A stretch of DNA of 64,000 bases from Stieleria maiorica (GCF_008035925.1 NZ_CP036264.1:7597641-7661640), one strand, 5' to 3'. Positions 1 through 8,965 are shown, counted from the stretch's first letter. The notes: generated by a model not told the origin, from the sequence alone. Made by a program: numbers and translations.

Positions 1-392
1 GCATCCTGGGTTGTGCCGCCGGCGGGCAAGCCGCTTGCGGTGCGATGCTGGACGTCGAAGGCGGCTACGGGCGACTGATCGGCGTCTCCGCACTGCCGTC
101 CTCGCAAACCATTTATGGCATCGTCGTGATGCTGTCGATGAACGGCAGTTTCCAAATCCAGGCCGCCCCGGGGATGTTTGCGATCGGGGTGCTGTGCGGG
201 TTGGCGTTGTTGTTCAGCGGTTGGTTCCAAGGAAAATGTTGTGCGTCGGCGATTCACGCCACCAAGAGCAAACCCGAGGTCTTCGGGCTGTCGGTCGCAC
301 CGGCGGCGATTGTCGAAGGTTTTGCCGTGTTCGCATTTGTTTTCGCTTTGATCCTTGCAGGCGGATTGCCCACCGCGGCCGGAGGTTCCTGA
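1..392 (+). CDS. atpK: V-type ATP synthase subunit K (proteolipid), 5' truncated
   Basis: This is the C-terminal part of the membrane rotor proteolipid of a V/A-type ATPase; the reading frame is open from base 3 and the 5' end lies outside the window. About 129 residues remain, holding at least three hydrophobic helices. LPSSQTIYG, the loop WFQGK and AAIVEGF carry the ion-binding positions: Ser/Gln, Gln and the essential Glu in the last helix. The set resembles the Na+-binding residues of Enterococcus NtpK (LPGTQ, Gln110, Glu139), but ion choice cannot be settled here. The stop lies 4 bases before the subunit E start, so the genes are clearly co-transcribed. Confidence 0.9.
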   Translation, partial: ILGCAAGGQAACGAMLDVEGGYGRLIGVSALPSSQTIYGIVVMLSMNGSFQIQAAPGMFAIGVLCGLALLFSGWFQGKCCASAIHATKSKPEVFGLSVAPAAIVEGFAVFAFVFALILAGGLPTAAGGS

Positions 393-396
393 TTCC

Positions 397-1068
397 ATGT
401 CATCTTCATCTCCGGATACCGGTGTCGGCGTTCAGGAATTGATCGACCGATTGAAATCCGAAGGCGTTCAGGAAGGCCAACAGCAGGCCGAGGCGTTGTT
501 GGCTGAAGCCAAGAAGCAAGCGGCCAAAATCATCGATGCGGCCCGCGCCGAAGCCGATGTGATCGTCGCCGAGGCACAGAAACAGGCCCAGCGGACCGAA
601 AACAACGGCAAACGGGCGCTCCAATTGGCCAGCCGCGACACCAGTTTAAAACTCAAGGAACAGCTCCAGCACGAATTCCGAAGTTGGGTCGGCGGATTGG
701 TTCGCGAGCAGTTTGACGATTCGAATTTCTTGATCCAATTGATCAAAGACGTCACCTCCCAGGCGGTCGCGGCGATCGATCACGGACCTCGGGGCGATGA
801 TCTCGAACCGGCGGTCAAATTGAATCTGCTGGTCGCCGACGACGGTGACAAGTCGGTCGATGCGTTCATCAAGGGCCAAGCGGCGGAAATGTTGCGACGC
901 GGTGTGGAGTTGAAAGCCGATCGCACGTTAAGCCAAGGCTTTCGCGTCCAGATCGTTCAGGACGACGTCGAAATCAACTTCAGCGACGAGGCGGTCACCG
1001 CGGCGCTGATGCGTTTTTTGGCCCCCAAATTTCGACAGCGGATCAGTTCGCTTGACGGGGAAGCCTGA
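397..1068 (+). CDS. atpE: V-type ATP synthase subunit E
   Basis: Peripheral-stalk subunit E, linking the catalytic head to the membrane sector. The 223-residue protein begins with a long charged helical stretch rich in Ala, Glu, Lys and Gln (about residues 10-100), typical of the E stalk coiled coil, followed by a compact C-terminal domain ending near FLAPKFRQRI. An in-frame ATG lies upstream at 355, inside atpK; ATG 397 was preferred because it follows the atpK stop by 4 bases and begins at the usual E-subunit N terminus. The next gene starts 6 bases after the stop. Family assignment is firm; the exact start is likely. Confidence 0.88.
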   Translation: MSSSSPDTGVGVQELIDRLKSEGVQEGQQQAEALLAEAKKQAAKIIDAARAEADVIVAEAQKQAQRTENNGKRALQLASRDTSLKLKEQLQHEFRSWVGGLVREQFDDSNFLIQLIKDVTSQAVAAIDHGPRGDDLEPAVKLNLLVADDGDKSVDAFIKGQAAEMLRRGVELKADRTLSQGFRVQIVQDDVEINFSDEAVTAALMRFLAPKFRQRISSLDGEA

Positions 1069-1074
1069 TTCGAA

Positions 1075-1737
1075 ATGGAATCCTATTACACGCTGATCGC
1101 ATCGCTTCCACCGCTGCCACGTGATTTTGATCGCGGGCCGATCCCGATCACGGCGGCCACGTTGTGGAATCGGCTGTCGATGCTGGACCACCACGACCGG
1201 GAAATCATCCGGCAGGTGTCCGATTTTTTTCGTTGGGACCGGCAACCGCGCGACCGCAGCGACGCCGAGATTCGCGTCACCCATCGCCGTCTGGCGAGCG
1301 AAATTCGGCATCCGCTAGTCGCCCGTCTGGTCCACCACCGGATCGAGATGCGAATCGTCGTTGCCGCGCTACGCTGTCAACGCGATGGATTGCCCCAGCC
1401 AGACTTCCCCGAGTTACCGTTGTCCGTCTGGATCCGTCGGCACTGGGACGAACCCTGTTTTCGGCTGAATCACCGTTTCGATTGGCTGTCGCGATTTTGT
1501 CAGGCGCTCGATGAAGATCAACCCCAACGCGCGCAGTGGCACCTGTTCACGGAATTATGGAATCTTTGGTGTCGCTTGGACGACCACTACACCTTCTCTT
1601 TCGAGTCGGTCGTGTTGTACCTGGCCCGCTGGGAAATCCTGCATCGTTGGGCCAGCCAAGACGAGCGGCGGGGCCGACAACGGTTCAACGATCTGGTCGA
1701 AGACATTTTGCACGTTGGAGGTGTGGATGCCGTGTGA
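1075..1737 (+). CDS. DUF2764 family protein of the V-ATPase operon
   Basis: A 220-residue soluble, Trp- and Arg-rich protein beginning MESYYTLIASLPPLP. This opening and its position between subunits E and A match the DUF2764 family found in bacterial V-ATPase operons (known for example from Chlamydia-type operons), where it occupies the slot of the central C-type subunit. A role coupling rotor and stator is inference from position. There is no signal peptide or membrane segment. The start is 6 bases after the atpE stop, and a 127-base gap separates it from atpA. Confidence 0.8.
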   Translation: MESYYTLIASLPPLPRDFDRGPIPITAATLWNRLSMLDHHDREIIRQVSDFFRWDRQPRDRSDAEIRVTHRRLASEIRHPLVARLVHHRIEMRIVVAALRCQRDGLPQPDFPELPLSVWIRRHWDEPCFRLNHRFDWLSRFCQALDEDQPQRAQWHLFTELWNLWCRLDDHYTFSFESVVLYLARWEILHRWASQDERRGRQRFNDLVEDILHVGGVDAV

Positions 1738-1864
1738 CCGAGGGCGCCGCGAGGCCCGTTGCTAACACGTGCGCCCTGGCATCATGCGACTGCTACGACA
1801 CTGACCCGATAACCCATTCACGACTCGCCACGCGTCTGCGTTTTGAACGACACTCGGAGATACG

Positions 1865-3676
1865 ATGAACGCTACCGCCAAACAACACGACTCGGGCACC
1901 GCAACCGTCTTGGGAGTCAACGGAAACATCGTCCGCATCCAAGTGTCTGGAATGCGGATCATGAAGAACGAGGTCGCTTTCGTTTGTGTCGGTGACCAGC
2001 GGCTGAAGGCCGAAGTGTTGCGGGTCAACGGCGACCAGGCCGAATTGCAAGTGTTCGAAGAAACCGACGGCGTTCGTTTTGGCGACAACGTCGAATTGTC
2101 CGGCGAGATGTTGTCGGTGTCGCTGGGCCCGGGGTTGCTGGGCACGGTCTATGACGGTTTGCAAAACCCGCTCGCCGAATTGGCCGAGCTGGACGGTTTT
2201 TTCCTCAAACGTGGGCGCGACGTTGCCGCCCTCGCCGCCGACACGACGTGGGATTTCACCCCGTTGTGCGGCGTCGGCGATCAAGTCGTCGCCGGCGAGG
2301 TGCTGGGGACGACACCGGAACGGAACATCGTTCACAAGATCATGGTTCCTTTTGACACAACCGGCACGATGACGGTCAAATCGATCGCCGAGGGGCGATT
2401 GCGGACCGATGCGAACGTCGCCACGCTGACCGATTCCAGGGGCCGCGACGTCCAGATACCACTCGTGCAAACCTGGCCCGTCCGCCGCCCGATTTCGGCA
2501 TTGATGCAGCAACAGCGGTTGATCGAACGCGAGTTTCCGTCGCAGCCGTTGATCACCACCACGCGAATCATCGACACGTTTTTTCCGATCGCCCGCGGCG
2601 GGACCGCGTGTATCCCGGGCCCCTTTGGTGCGGGCAAGACCGTGCTGCAAGGATTGATCGCCCGCTACAGCACCGTCGACGTCGTGATCGTGGTCGCATG
2701 TGGCGAGCGGGCGGGCGAGGTCGTCGAGACGATTCATGACTTTGCCGAGATGCCCGATCCACGCACCGGCGGAAAGCTGATGGACCGCACGATCATCATC
2801 TGCAACACCTCGTCGATGCCCGTCGCGGCACGTGAAGCATCCATTTACACCGGCATCACCCTGGGCGAGTACTACCGCCAAATGGGATTGGACGTGTTGC
2901 TGCTGGCCGATTCAACATCCCGATGGGCTCAAGCGATGCGGGAAACGAGCGGACGGTTGGAAGAGATCCCCGGGGAAGAGGCGTTTCCGGCGTATTTGGA
3001 CAGCGCGATCAAGGAATTGTATGAGCGTGCCGGTGTGTTGCGGATGGCCGACGGCCAGACCGGCAGTTTGACCATGATCGGATCGGTCTCACCCGCCGGT
3101 GGCAACTTCGAAGAACCTGTGACCCAGTCGACCCTGGGCACGGTCAAATGTTTTTTGGGTTTGTCCTATGACCGCGCCTACAAACGCTTCTATCCGGCAA
3201 TCGACCCGTTGATTTCCTGGTCACGGTATCGAGATCAATTGGCGCCGTTTTTCAAATCCGAAGTCGATCCCCATTGGACCACCGCCGTTTCCAAGATGCA
3301 CCAGTTGTTACGCGACGGCGAAAGTATCGACCAGATGATGCAGGTCACCGGCGAAGAAGGGATTTCGATCGAGGACTATGTGACGCACCAGAAAGCGTTT
3401 TTCCTGGACATGGTCTACTTGCAACAGGATGCATTCGACCCGGTCGACGTCTCCGTGCCACTGGAGCGACAGAAGGAGATGTTCTTGTTGTGTTTGAAAC
3501 TGATCAACGACGAGTACGCGTTTGCAGACAAAGAGCAAGCACGTGTGTTCTTCACCGAATTGATCGGGCTGTTCAAGAACCTGAACACCGCCGAAAGCGA
3601 TTCGGAGGATTTCAAACGATTCCGAACACGGATCTCCGAACTGCAAGCCACCGCATTGGTCGTCGACGCAAGCTGA
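1865..3676 (+). CDS. atpA: V-type ATP synthase catalytic subunit A
   Basis: Catalytic nucleotide-binding subunit of the V/A-ATPase head, which hydrolyses or makes ATP at the A-B interfaces. The 603-residue length is usual for the family. The P-loop GPFGAGKT is at residues 252-259, followed by ACGERAGEV, the acidic LLLADSTSRWAQAMRE stretch, SGRLEEIPGEEAFPAYL and GSVSPAGGNFEEPVTQ, all diagnostic of subunit A rather than B or F1-beta. The non-homologous insert expected between the N-terminal beta barrel and the P-loop is present. It is the last V-ATPase gene here: genes B, D and I are absent downstream and must lie upstream of the window or elsewhere. Confidence 0.95.
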   Translation: MNATAKQHDSGTATVLGVNGNIVRIQVSGMRIMKNEVAFVCVGDQRLKAEVLRVNGDQAELQVFEETDGVRFGDNVELSGEMLSVSLGPGLLGTVYDGLQNPLAELAELDGFFLKRGRDVAALAADTTWDFTPLCGVGDQVVAGEVLGTTPERNIVHKIMVPFDTTGTMTVKSIAEGRLRTDANVATLTDSRGRDVQIPLVQTWPVRRPISALMQQQRLIEREFPSQPLITTTRIIDTFFPIARGGTACIPGPFGAGKTVLQGLIARYSTVDVVIVVACGERAGEVVETIHDFAEMPDPRTGGKLMDRTIIICNTSSMPVAAREASIYTGITLGEYYRQMGLDVLLLADSTSRWAQAMRETSGRLEEIPGEEAFPAYLDSAIKELYERAGVLRMADGQTGSLTMIGSVSPAGGNFEEPVTQSTLGTVKCFLGLSYDRAYKRFYPAIDPLISWSRYRDQLAPFFKSEVDPHWTTAVSKMHQLLRDGESIDQMMQVTGEEGISIEDYVTHQKAFFLDMVYLQQDAFDPVDVSVPLERQKEMFLLCLKLINDEYAFADKEQARVFFTELIGLFKNLNTAESDSEDFKRFRTRISELQATALVVDAS

Positions 3677-3701
3677 CACCGCGGTTGAACAAAATCCGCC
3701 T

Positions 3702-3737
3702 CCATCTGCCCATCATTCTGCCCCGCGTCATTCTGCC
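3702..3737 (-). repeat. 14-bp G-rich repeat family, C-strand copy, about 3 units
   Basis: Just after the atpA stop, units of the type CATCATTCTGCCCC occur about three times with slight variation. They are the reverse complement of the GGGGGCARAAYGAT unit that forms arrays at 9003, 13022 and 22024. The family is recognised by its recurrence in at least seven intergenic places in this window. Confidence 0.7.
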
Positions 3738-3788
3738 ATCCTTCTCCTGATTCCCACCGACGTGACAAAATTCGGTAGCCGAGTGGAG

Positions 3789-3877
3789 AGGTAGGAAGAT
3801 TTTGGAGGTAGGGAAATTGGCTGCATCGAAGGGAAAGTGGGTTTCACCATTTTCTTACCTCCGAAATCTTCTTGCCT
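3789..3877. repeat. 25-bp inverted repeat with 38-base loop
   Basis: Arms lie at 3789-3814 and 3853-3877, sharing the core GAAGATTTYGGAGGTA. The four differences between the arms are all transitions that would give G-U pairs in the plus-strand transcript, so the RNA could form an uninterrupted stem. No U-tract follows, so this is not a standard intrinsic terminator. It sits about 110 bases past the atpA stop and may be an mRNA 3' end or processing structure; that role is inference. Confidence 0.65.
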
Positions 3878-3970
3878 GATTTGCCCCGAAAGCGTGGCCG
3901 TTTGATGTCAGGTGTGCTTTCCTGCCCAGTCGGACAGTTCATTTCTGGTCGATCGGAATGCAGGAAGGAA

Positions 3971-4050
3971 GAAAGCCCACGGATGGCAGAGCGTACCCAC
4001 GGATCCCAGGCAGCATTTCATCCGAGGGTACGCCTTGCCATCCGTGGGCT
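3971..4050 (+). repeat. ~80-bp nested palindromic element, copy 1
   Basis: Outer arms of 25 bases (3974-3998 and 4026-4050) share AGCCCACGGATGGCA and CGTACCC with two mismatches, and an inner CCCACGGATCCC block repeats part of the arm. A second copy in inverted orientation lies at 6896-6977, about 80 percent identical by eye. The remainder of the 3677-4201 gap holds no gene that I can support. Confidence 0.75.
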
Positions 4051-4201
4051 GATTTGTTTCGGCTACGACTGCGCGCTCAGACGGTGCGTCGAGTCGATTA
4101 CACTTGGGCGAAACGGATTCCACCCGCAGCGACCTGTTTCAGATCTCAGGGCATCATGCGTTTGAATCCCGGTCACCAGAATCCCTGCGGAACAAGCACG
4201 A

Positions 4202-5815
4202 ATGAAGTTTTTGTCTGTCACAACCGCGTTGGTATTGTGTTTTGCCGTCACGGAGTTGTCCGCCGGTGACACGTGGCATCAGCCGGCCGGCCCTAATGGT
4301 AACTGGCAGGTTGACGGCGATCCGCCGACTCGCTGGAGTGCCACGCGGAATGAGAACATTCGCTGGCGGACGCCGATGCCGGAAGCCGGAATGAGCGGCG
4401 TGACGGTCTGGGGCGATCGTGTTTTTGTGACGACGCATGTCCCCATCACGTCGATCGGACAAAAGGAGGCGGTGACAGACATCATGGGGTTCTGTCTCGA
4501 TGCGAACACGGGCAACCGGCTGTGGCAGGTCACGCTTCCCGGCACCGCCTTCATTTCCTTGGCGGGCGGATTCACCGATGGAACCGTCTTCGCGCCGATC
4601 ACCGACGGCGAACACGTTTGGTTTTTCAATCGCTGTGGTTCGATCGGCTGTTACGACCTGTCGGGCAACCAAGTCTGGCTGCGGACATGGAAACCGCGCT
4701 TCAAACACAACAACCGTCAAGCCGAACCCTACCTGGTCGGGGACGTGATCCTGTACGTCGAAGTGGCCGACAAGGAACAGGGCGCGAAGATCCAAAAATG
4801 GGCGGCGCCAGGTAAGAAGTCATCCGGTACCGCCGTGCCGGAGGGAGTCGACGAGAAACAAGTCTGGACCTATCTGCATGGGATCGACAAACGGACCGGA
4901 AAAGTCCTGTGGCGGGAAAACGTTGGGACGGTCGTCCACAACACACCGGTGGTCGGTCGGACGGCCGAGGGCGCGTTGGCCGTGTCGCATGCCCGAGGTG
5001 GTCCCCACCAACCGCTCGAACAACCCGCCGGGCACAGTCTGACCCGACTTGCCCCCGGCGAAGCGGGCAAGACGATTTGGAGCACGGCGCTGGAGCGTTA
5101 CGACCCTTCGTTCGCATCGCATTGGAACCAGAAGTATGTGTTCGGTTTCCGTGGCGGCAATCACGTCGTGCTCGATGCGGCTTCCGGCCAACTGCTTCGC
5201 GAACAACCGCTGTACACCGACGCGACGCTCTGGAAATTTAACGCAAAAGATCGTGATTGGACGAAGCGGATGCACGTCGCGGTGAAAGCCGGCAAGGGCC
5301 ACCCGAACACGAATCAGGCCAACCTTGTCATCGGCGATTGGCATTGGTTTCTCTCCCACAACGTCCACTACCTAGGCCGAGTCAACGTCGAAAGCGGCGT
5401 TGTCGAGTACCTTGAACTGCCGGCGCAGTTGATGCCGAGTGCCGAGACACGCGACCAGGATGTTTGGCTTTGGGGCAAGGGGGACCCGAACAACCGTCCG
5501 ACCAACGCGTCCGGATTCGCCGTTGGTGACAAGGGCCAAACGGGCACGGGGTGGGGGCACATCTCCGCCGCCAGTCCGACACGCGTCGGCCGCTACCTGT
5601 TTCTGCCCGTCGTGACCGGAACGGTCTATGTGATCGATACGGACATCGATGCGTTGACGCCCGAAGCACTGGTCAGCGTCAATGATCTCGGTCCCGGCGG
5701 AGAAACTTGGACGCTGGCGACGGTGAGCTATGCGAACGAGCGTTTGTACGCGCACACGATGAAAGAGATCCTGTGCATCGAAGCAGAGGGCGACAATGAT
5801 TCACGCAGCGAATAG
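4202..5815 (+). CDS. Secreted PQQ-like beta-propeller protein
   Basis: A 537-residue protein with a clear signal peptide ([21 protein letters not shown] then G-DTW). The mature part opens like many planctomycete PQQ-like proteins ([13 protein letters not shown], then [24 protein letters not shown]) and carries blades of the form [41 protein letters not shown] and [14 protein letters not shown], about seven in all. This is the beta-propeller repeat of BamB and quinoprotein dehydrogenases; no quinoprotein catalytic residues were recognised, so an enzyme activity is not claimed. Probable location is the periplasm or cell surface. A second propeller gene follows after 74 bases, and the pair is flanked by inverted copies of the ~80-bp palindromic element. 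Confidence 0.75.
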   Translation: MKFLSVTTALVLCFAVTELSAGDTWHQPAGPNGNWQVDGDPPTRWSATRNENIRWRTPMPEAGMSGVTVWGDRVFVTTHVPITSIGQKEAVTDIMGFCLDANTGNRLWQVTLPGTAFISLAGGFTDGTVFAPITDGEHVWFFNRCGSIGCYDLSGNQVWLRTWKPRFKHNNRQAEPYLVGDVILYVEVADKEQGAKIQKWAAPGKKSSGTAVPEGVDEKQVWTYLHGIDKRTGKVLWRENVGTVVHNTPVVGRTAEGALAVSHARGGPHQPLEQPAGHSLTRLAPGEAGKTIWSTALERYDPSFASHWNQKYVFGFRGGNHVVLDAASGQLLREQPLYTDATLWKFNAKDRDWTKRMHVAVKAGKGHPNTNQANLVIGDWHWFLSHNVHYLGRVNVESGVVEYLELPAQLMPSAETRDQDVWLWGKGDPNNRPTNASGFAVGDKGQTGTGWGHISAASPTRVGRYLFLPVVTGTVYVIDTDIDALTPEALVSVNDLGPGGETWTLATVSYANERLYAHTMKEILCIEAEGDNDSRSE

Positions 5816-5889
5816 ACTGGCGACGGCCAACGCATTCGTCTGACTCTGAAATGCCGCGGTATCAACCAATTGAACGGAAGAGAGATCAA

Positions 5890-6825
5890 ATGAGACGATG
5901 TCTGCTGGTAGCCACGATTTTCCTGGCCGGCGTTTGCAATCACGTAGAGGCGGAAGAGACGACGCACCGTTTTCTTGCATGCGGTCAAAAGACTTACATC
6001 ATGGAGGCCGACGGAAAACCGAGTTGGACGTACCCGGCGGCCACCCGCGACGGTTACGTGCTCGATGACGGCACCATCATCCTGACGCTCAGCAAATCGA
6101 AACGTCACCGAGGCGGAGCCGTCGTCCGCATCGCCCCCGACGGAAAGGAGACCGTGATTTGGAAAGGCACCCAAAGCGAGGTCAACAGCGCACAGCCGAC
6201 CGCCGACGGCACGTTTGTCATCACCGAGGCGGGAGACGATCCCCGGTTGTTAGAGCTCAGCTCCAGCGGCGAAGTCATCCTGGAATTCCCGTTGGCCTGC
6301 CAAAAGAAGAACCATCACATGCAGACTCGGATGGCGCGTAAGATCGACGATGGGACGTTTCTCGCGCCGCACCTGTTCGACTTCGCCGTGTATCACTATT
6401 CGCCCGATGGGACGGTGTTGGGCAAACTGGACACAACGGTTACCGGCGATCAGGATCATGAGATCCATACTTGGCCGTTCACTGCGATCCGACACGGCGA
6501 CGGTCGCACGCTGGTTTGTTGCACTCATGGAAACTGCATCGTTGATTTTGACGCGTCCGGCAAAATCGTTTGGACGCTGACCAATGAAGACCTTCCCGGC
6601 AACTGGTTGCAGGACCCGTGCGGCGCCCAGGTGCTGCCCAGCGGGAACATCGTCATCACCAGCTACGCCGCCGGACGCGCGGATCCCCAAGCCCCGAAGA
6701 TGTTCGAAATCACACCGGACAAAAAGATCGTGTGGCAATACGCCGACGGGCAAAAGATCGGCATCCATCACTTTCAGATTCTCACCACGAACGGTGAAGA
6801 GTTATCTGGGCCGATTTTAAAGTAG
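5890..6825 (+). CDS. Secreted beta-propeller protein, arylsulfotransferase/PQQ-like
   Basis: 311 residues with a signal peptide (MRRCLLVATIFLAGVCNHVEA). Repeats of the type SGEVILEFPL, DGTVLGKLDT, SGKIVWTLTNEDLPG and DKKIVWQYADG recall the propeller repeats of arylsulfotransferase-like and PQQ-like proteins. ATG 5890 was chosen over 5851 because a GGAAGAGAG ribosome-binding site lies just upstream and the signal peptide starts there. It follows the 537-residue propeller gene by 74 bases and is probably in the same transcript. Function is unknown; binding or sensing of a periplasmic ligand is only a guess. The stop codon overlaps the hairpin repeat at 6822-6846. Confidence 0.7.
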   Translation: MRRCLLVATIFLAGVCNHVEAEETTHRFLACGQKTYIMEADGKPSWTYPAATRDGYVLDDGTIILTLSKSKRHRGGAVVRIAPDGKETVIWKGTQSEVNSAQPTADGTFVITEAGDDPRLLELSSSGEVILEFPLACQKKNHHMQTRMARKIDDGTFLAPHLFDFAVYHYSPDGTVLGKLDTTVTGDQDHEIHTWPFTAIRHGDGRTLVCCTHGNCIVDFDASGKIVWTLTNEDLPGNWLQDPCGAQVLPSGNIVITSYAAGRADPQAPKMFEITPDKKIVWQYADGQKIGIHHFQILTTNGEELSGPILK

Positions 6826-6846
6826 CGGAAGTCGCCAAGACTTTCG
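6822..6846 (+). repeat. 25-bp hairpin repeat over the stop codon, copy 1
   Basis: The sequence GTAGCGGAAGTCGCCAAGAC then TTTCG includes the TAG stop of the preceding gene. It folds as GAAGTC-GCCAA-GACTTTC. A second copy at 62977-63001, after another stop codon, has GAAGCC-GCCAA-GGCTTTC, a paired change that keeps the stem. This compensatory change suggests the structure matters at the RNA level. Confidence 0.6.
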
Positions 6847-6895
6847 GTATCATGACAACGCGTCGATGACACCGTCGGCTGACAAATCTTGTATT

Positions 6896-6977
6896 AGCCC
6901 GCCGATGGAAGAGCGAACCCACGGATGGAAAGCGGTCAGGGATCCGTGGGTTCGCGCTGCCATCCGTGGGTTTTCTT
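6896..6977 (-). repeat. ~80-bp nested palindromic element, copy 2 (inverted)
   Basis: Reverse-complement copy of the element at 3971-4050, with inner perfect arms GCGAACCCACGGAT (6913-6926) and ATCCGTGGGTTCGC (6942-6955) and an outer GCCATCCGTGGG. Together the two copies flank the beta-propeller gene pair in inverted orientation. Confidence 0.75.
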
Positions 6978-7378
6978 TCTGTCGGTGCTCTCGGTATCTC
7001 CTGTTGATTTCAATCGGTCCCCTGGCCTGTTGTCCGCTGGGGAACGCCATTACCAATCTGTTCGTCTGTCACTCGCTCACCCTGCTGGCGTGGTTCGGCC
7101 CGCCGGTCGGGTTGTCGGTTCGAGAACCGGGACATAGGTTTCTGCGTGCCCGTCATTTCACGTCGGGCTGCGAAAAGAGGACAGGAACCGCGGGTGTGGC
7201 GGCTTTCGCCGCCCACTGTCGCTGCGAATCAGCGACCGGGAATCGCCTAAAGGCTAAACACCAGCGGTGACGCCCGTGCCATTTGTGCCTGACCCCTTTT
7301 CGTGAATTCGAATTTGACACGCAGTGTCGTCTGTTCACGGACGTTCGTTGCCCCACAGACCTGAAAGGGATTGTTTTG
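6978..7378. other. Gene-free stretch before the CAP-like gene
   Basis: About 400 bases with no supportable gene. It contains short self-complementary pieces (GGCGGCTTTCGCCGCC near 7199 and GCCTAAAGGC near 7248) and the phrase GTGCCTGACCCCTTTT near 7286. These look like remnants of small repetitive elements. The last 50 bases should hold the promoter of the next gene, but no convincing -35/-10 pair was found. Confidence 0.4.
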
Positions 7379-7894
7379 ATGAAATCACGTTTGATGCTTT
7401 TGGCCGCGTTTGCATTGACCTCCGCCACCATCGCTCAGGGTGGCGCCTTTGACGAAGTCAACGCGTGGCGTCGCGGGGCGGGGTTGCCGGAATTGATCGA
7501 AGACCCCGAGATGACCAAGTTCGCGCAGCAAAAGGCGGAGTACCGTGCCGCCCGCGGATTGAAGAACGGGCATCAAGGTCCCTCGGTACCGGGCGGTTGG
7601 ACCGAGGGTTGCGGTGAAGCGACGGCAACCTGGGGATGGTTGACCTGTGCGACCGAATGTGATTTCCGATACGCCGGGGCGGGGATCGCGACCGGGGCCG
7701 ACGGCGAGCGGTACATGGTGTTCGTCGGTCGTGGCGGCAGCGGACGGGCGCTGATCAATCCCGACCGCTACCCGATCATCAAGACCGCGCACCTGACGCC
7801 CAAGCCGATCCGCGGGTTGGTGAAGGCCGCTGCGTCGGCAAAGGCCGCCGTGTCAGCCACCCAACGCTGTCCCAAGTGCGGCCGAATTCACTGA
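7379..7894 (+). CDS. Secreted CAP (SCP/PR-1)-like domain protein
   Basis: 171 residues with a signal peptide (MKSRLMLLAAFALTSATIAQG). The mature N-terminal part FDEVNAWRRGAGLPELIEDP followed by FAQQKAEYRAARGLKNGHQG fits the start of a divergent CAP domain: the NAWR helix, then a helix and a GH motif. GCGEATATWGW and the late YMVFVGRG strand follow. CAP proteins are secreted and of varied function. The C terminus ends RCPKCGRIH, half of a zinc ribbon, which is odd for a secreted protein. ATG 7379 was chosen over the longer frame from 7283 because the signal peptide begins there. Confidence 0.6.
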   Translation: MKSRLMLLAAFALTSATIAQGGAFDEVNAWRRGAGLPELIEDPEMTKFAQQKAEYRAARGLKNGHQGPSVPGGWTEGCGEATATWGWLTCATECDFRYAGAGIATGADGERYMVFVGRGGSGRALINPDRYPIIKTAHLTPKPIRGLVKAAASAKAAVSATQRCPKCGRIH

Positions 7895-7929
7895 CCGCTG
7901 CGAGGCAAACGCCAGCCAGAGCCCCGACT

Positions 7930-8080
7930 GCAATCGTCGCCGTGTTCTCCGAACTCGGCGTGCGAAACAGCGATGCGATGCCCCGCGCCGATCGCAACCG
8001 TCGCCGTGTTCTCCGAACTCGGCGTGCGAAACAGCGATGCTTTGCCCCCGCGCCGACCTCGGAGAGGACGGCGACTGTCC
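7930..8080. repeat. 64-bp-period direct repeat with an inverted third copy
   Basis: Two 47-base copies at 7930-7976 and 7994-8040 differ at one base and include GTGTTCTCCGAACTCGGCGT. A third, diverged copy in reverse orientation lies at about 8055-8080 (reverse complement of GTCGCCGTCCTCTCCGAGGT), so the transcript could fold. The repeat fills the 7895-8212 gap; the reading frame running through it to the sigma factor gene is judged non-coding upstream of 8207. Confidence 0.65.
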
Positions 8081-8212
8081 AGCGCCATCGAAAACGAAAC
8101 TGCGGTAGACGACTCGGTGGTCGTCGCGTTCTCGACGATGTTACACTGGGGGTTGGGGCGCCAAAGAGGTGTGATCGTGACACCCGGGCTCGTTGACGTT
8201 GGGAGGATGCGG

Positions 8213-8965
8213 ATGAATCGTAATCAACGCGTTTCGGTCGCCGATTTTTGTCGCTTTCCGACCACGCAATGGACGTTGGTCCAGGACGCGTGCGAAGACG
8301 TCAGCAAGGATCAACGTCAGGCTCTCAATGAGGTCTTGAGTCAATACTGGCCGGCGATCCGAGCGCATCTGGTGATCCGGAAAGGTGTCGATCCGAACGA
8401 CGCCGACGATTTGGTGCAGAGCTTTGTCACCGATCGGGTGCTCAACAGTGATTTGTTGCTCGCGGCTGATAAGGATCGGGGCAAATTCCGATCGCTGATC
8501 GTCAAAGCGCTGGAAAACTATCTGGCCAATGAGTTGCGTCGACGCAATGCCAAGAAACGCCAAGCCGAACGGGCCGTCAGTCTTGCCGACGACGTTCTGG
8601 CCGATCTGAACACGACCGCACAAACACCGGAAAAACTTTCCCAGACCGCTTGGGCTCAGGAAACACTTGCGACCGTGTTGCAACAGATGAAGGACGAGTG
8701 CCAGGCCAGCGGTCGCGATTGTTTGTGGCAGGTTTTTCAGGGCCGGATCCTGGGGCCGATTCTGGAAGGGACAGAACCGACGCCGTACGAACAGATCGTG
8801 CGACGCGGCGATTTCGCGACCAACGCACAGGCTCAAAATGCACTGGTCACCGCCAAACGCATGTTTTGCAGAACGATGCGATCCCTGTTGCAAAACCGTG
8901 GAGCAGCCGAAGCGGATATCGATGCCGAGATCCAAGATTTGGAACAGTGTCTGTCGGCGTACTAG
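8213..8965 (+). CDS. ECF-type RNA polymerase sigma factor, planctomycete kinase-linked type
   Basis: A 250-residue sigma-70-family protein. FCRFPTTQWTLVQ at residues 12-24 is the hallmark opening of a large planctomycete ECF group. Region 2 follows (YWPAIRAHLVIR, then DADDLVQSFVTDRVL), and region 4 is represented by PYEQIVRRGDF and NALVTAKRMFCRTMRSLL. GGGAGG at 8201-8206 supports ATG 8213 (MNRNQ); ATG 8207 is a close alternative. The gene lies 318 bases before a giant kinase gene. Such sigma factors are known to be encoded beside Ser/Thr kinases, which suggests phosphorylation control; that link is inference. Confidence 0.8.
   Translation: MNRNQRVSVADFCRFPTTQWTLVQDACEDVSKDQRQALNEVLSQYWPAIRAHLVIRKGVDPNDADDLVQSFVTDRVLNSDLLLAADKDRGKFRSLIVKALENYLANELRRRNAKKRQAERAVSLADDVLADLNTTAQTPEKLSQTAWAQETLATVLQQMKDECQASGRDCLWQVFQGRILGPILEGTEPTPYEQIVRRGDFATNAQAQNALVTAKRMFCRTMRSLLQNRGAAEADIDAEIQDLEQCLSAY

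Noticed and set aside
1793-2881. Minus-strand frame of 362 codons opposite atpA
   Set aside because: atpA is fully supported by motifs on the plus strand; the opposite frame is a by-product of codon bias.
3789-3877. Intrinsic terminator of the V-ATPase operon
   Set aside because: The stem has a 38-base loop and no following T-run, so it does not fit a standard rho-independent terminator.
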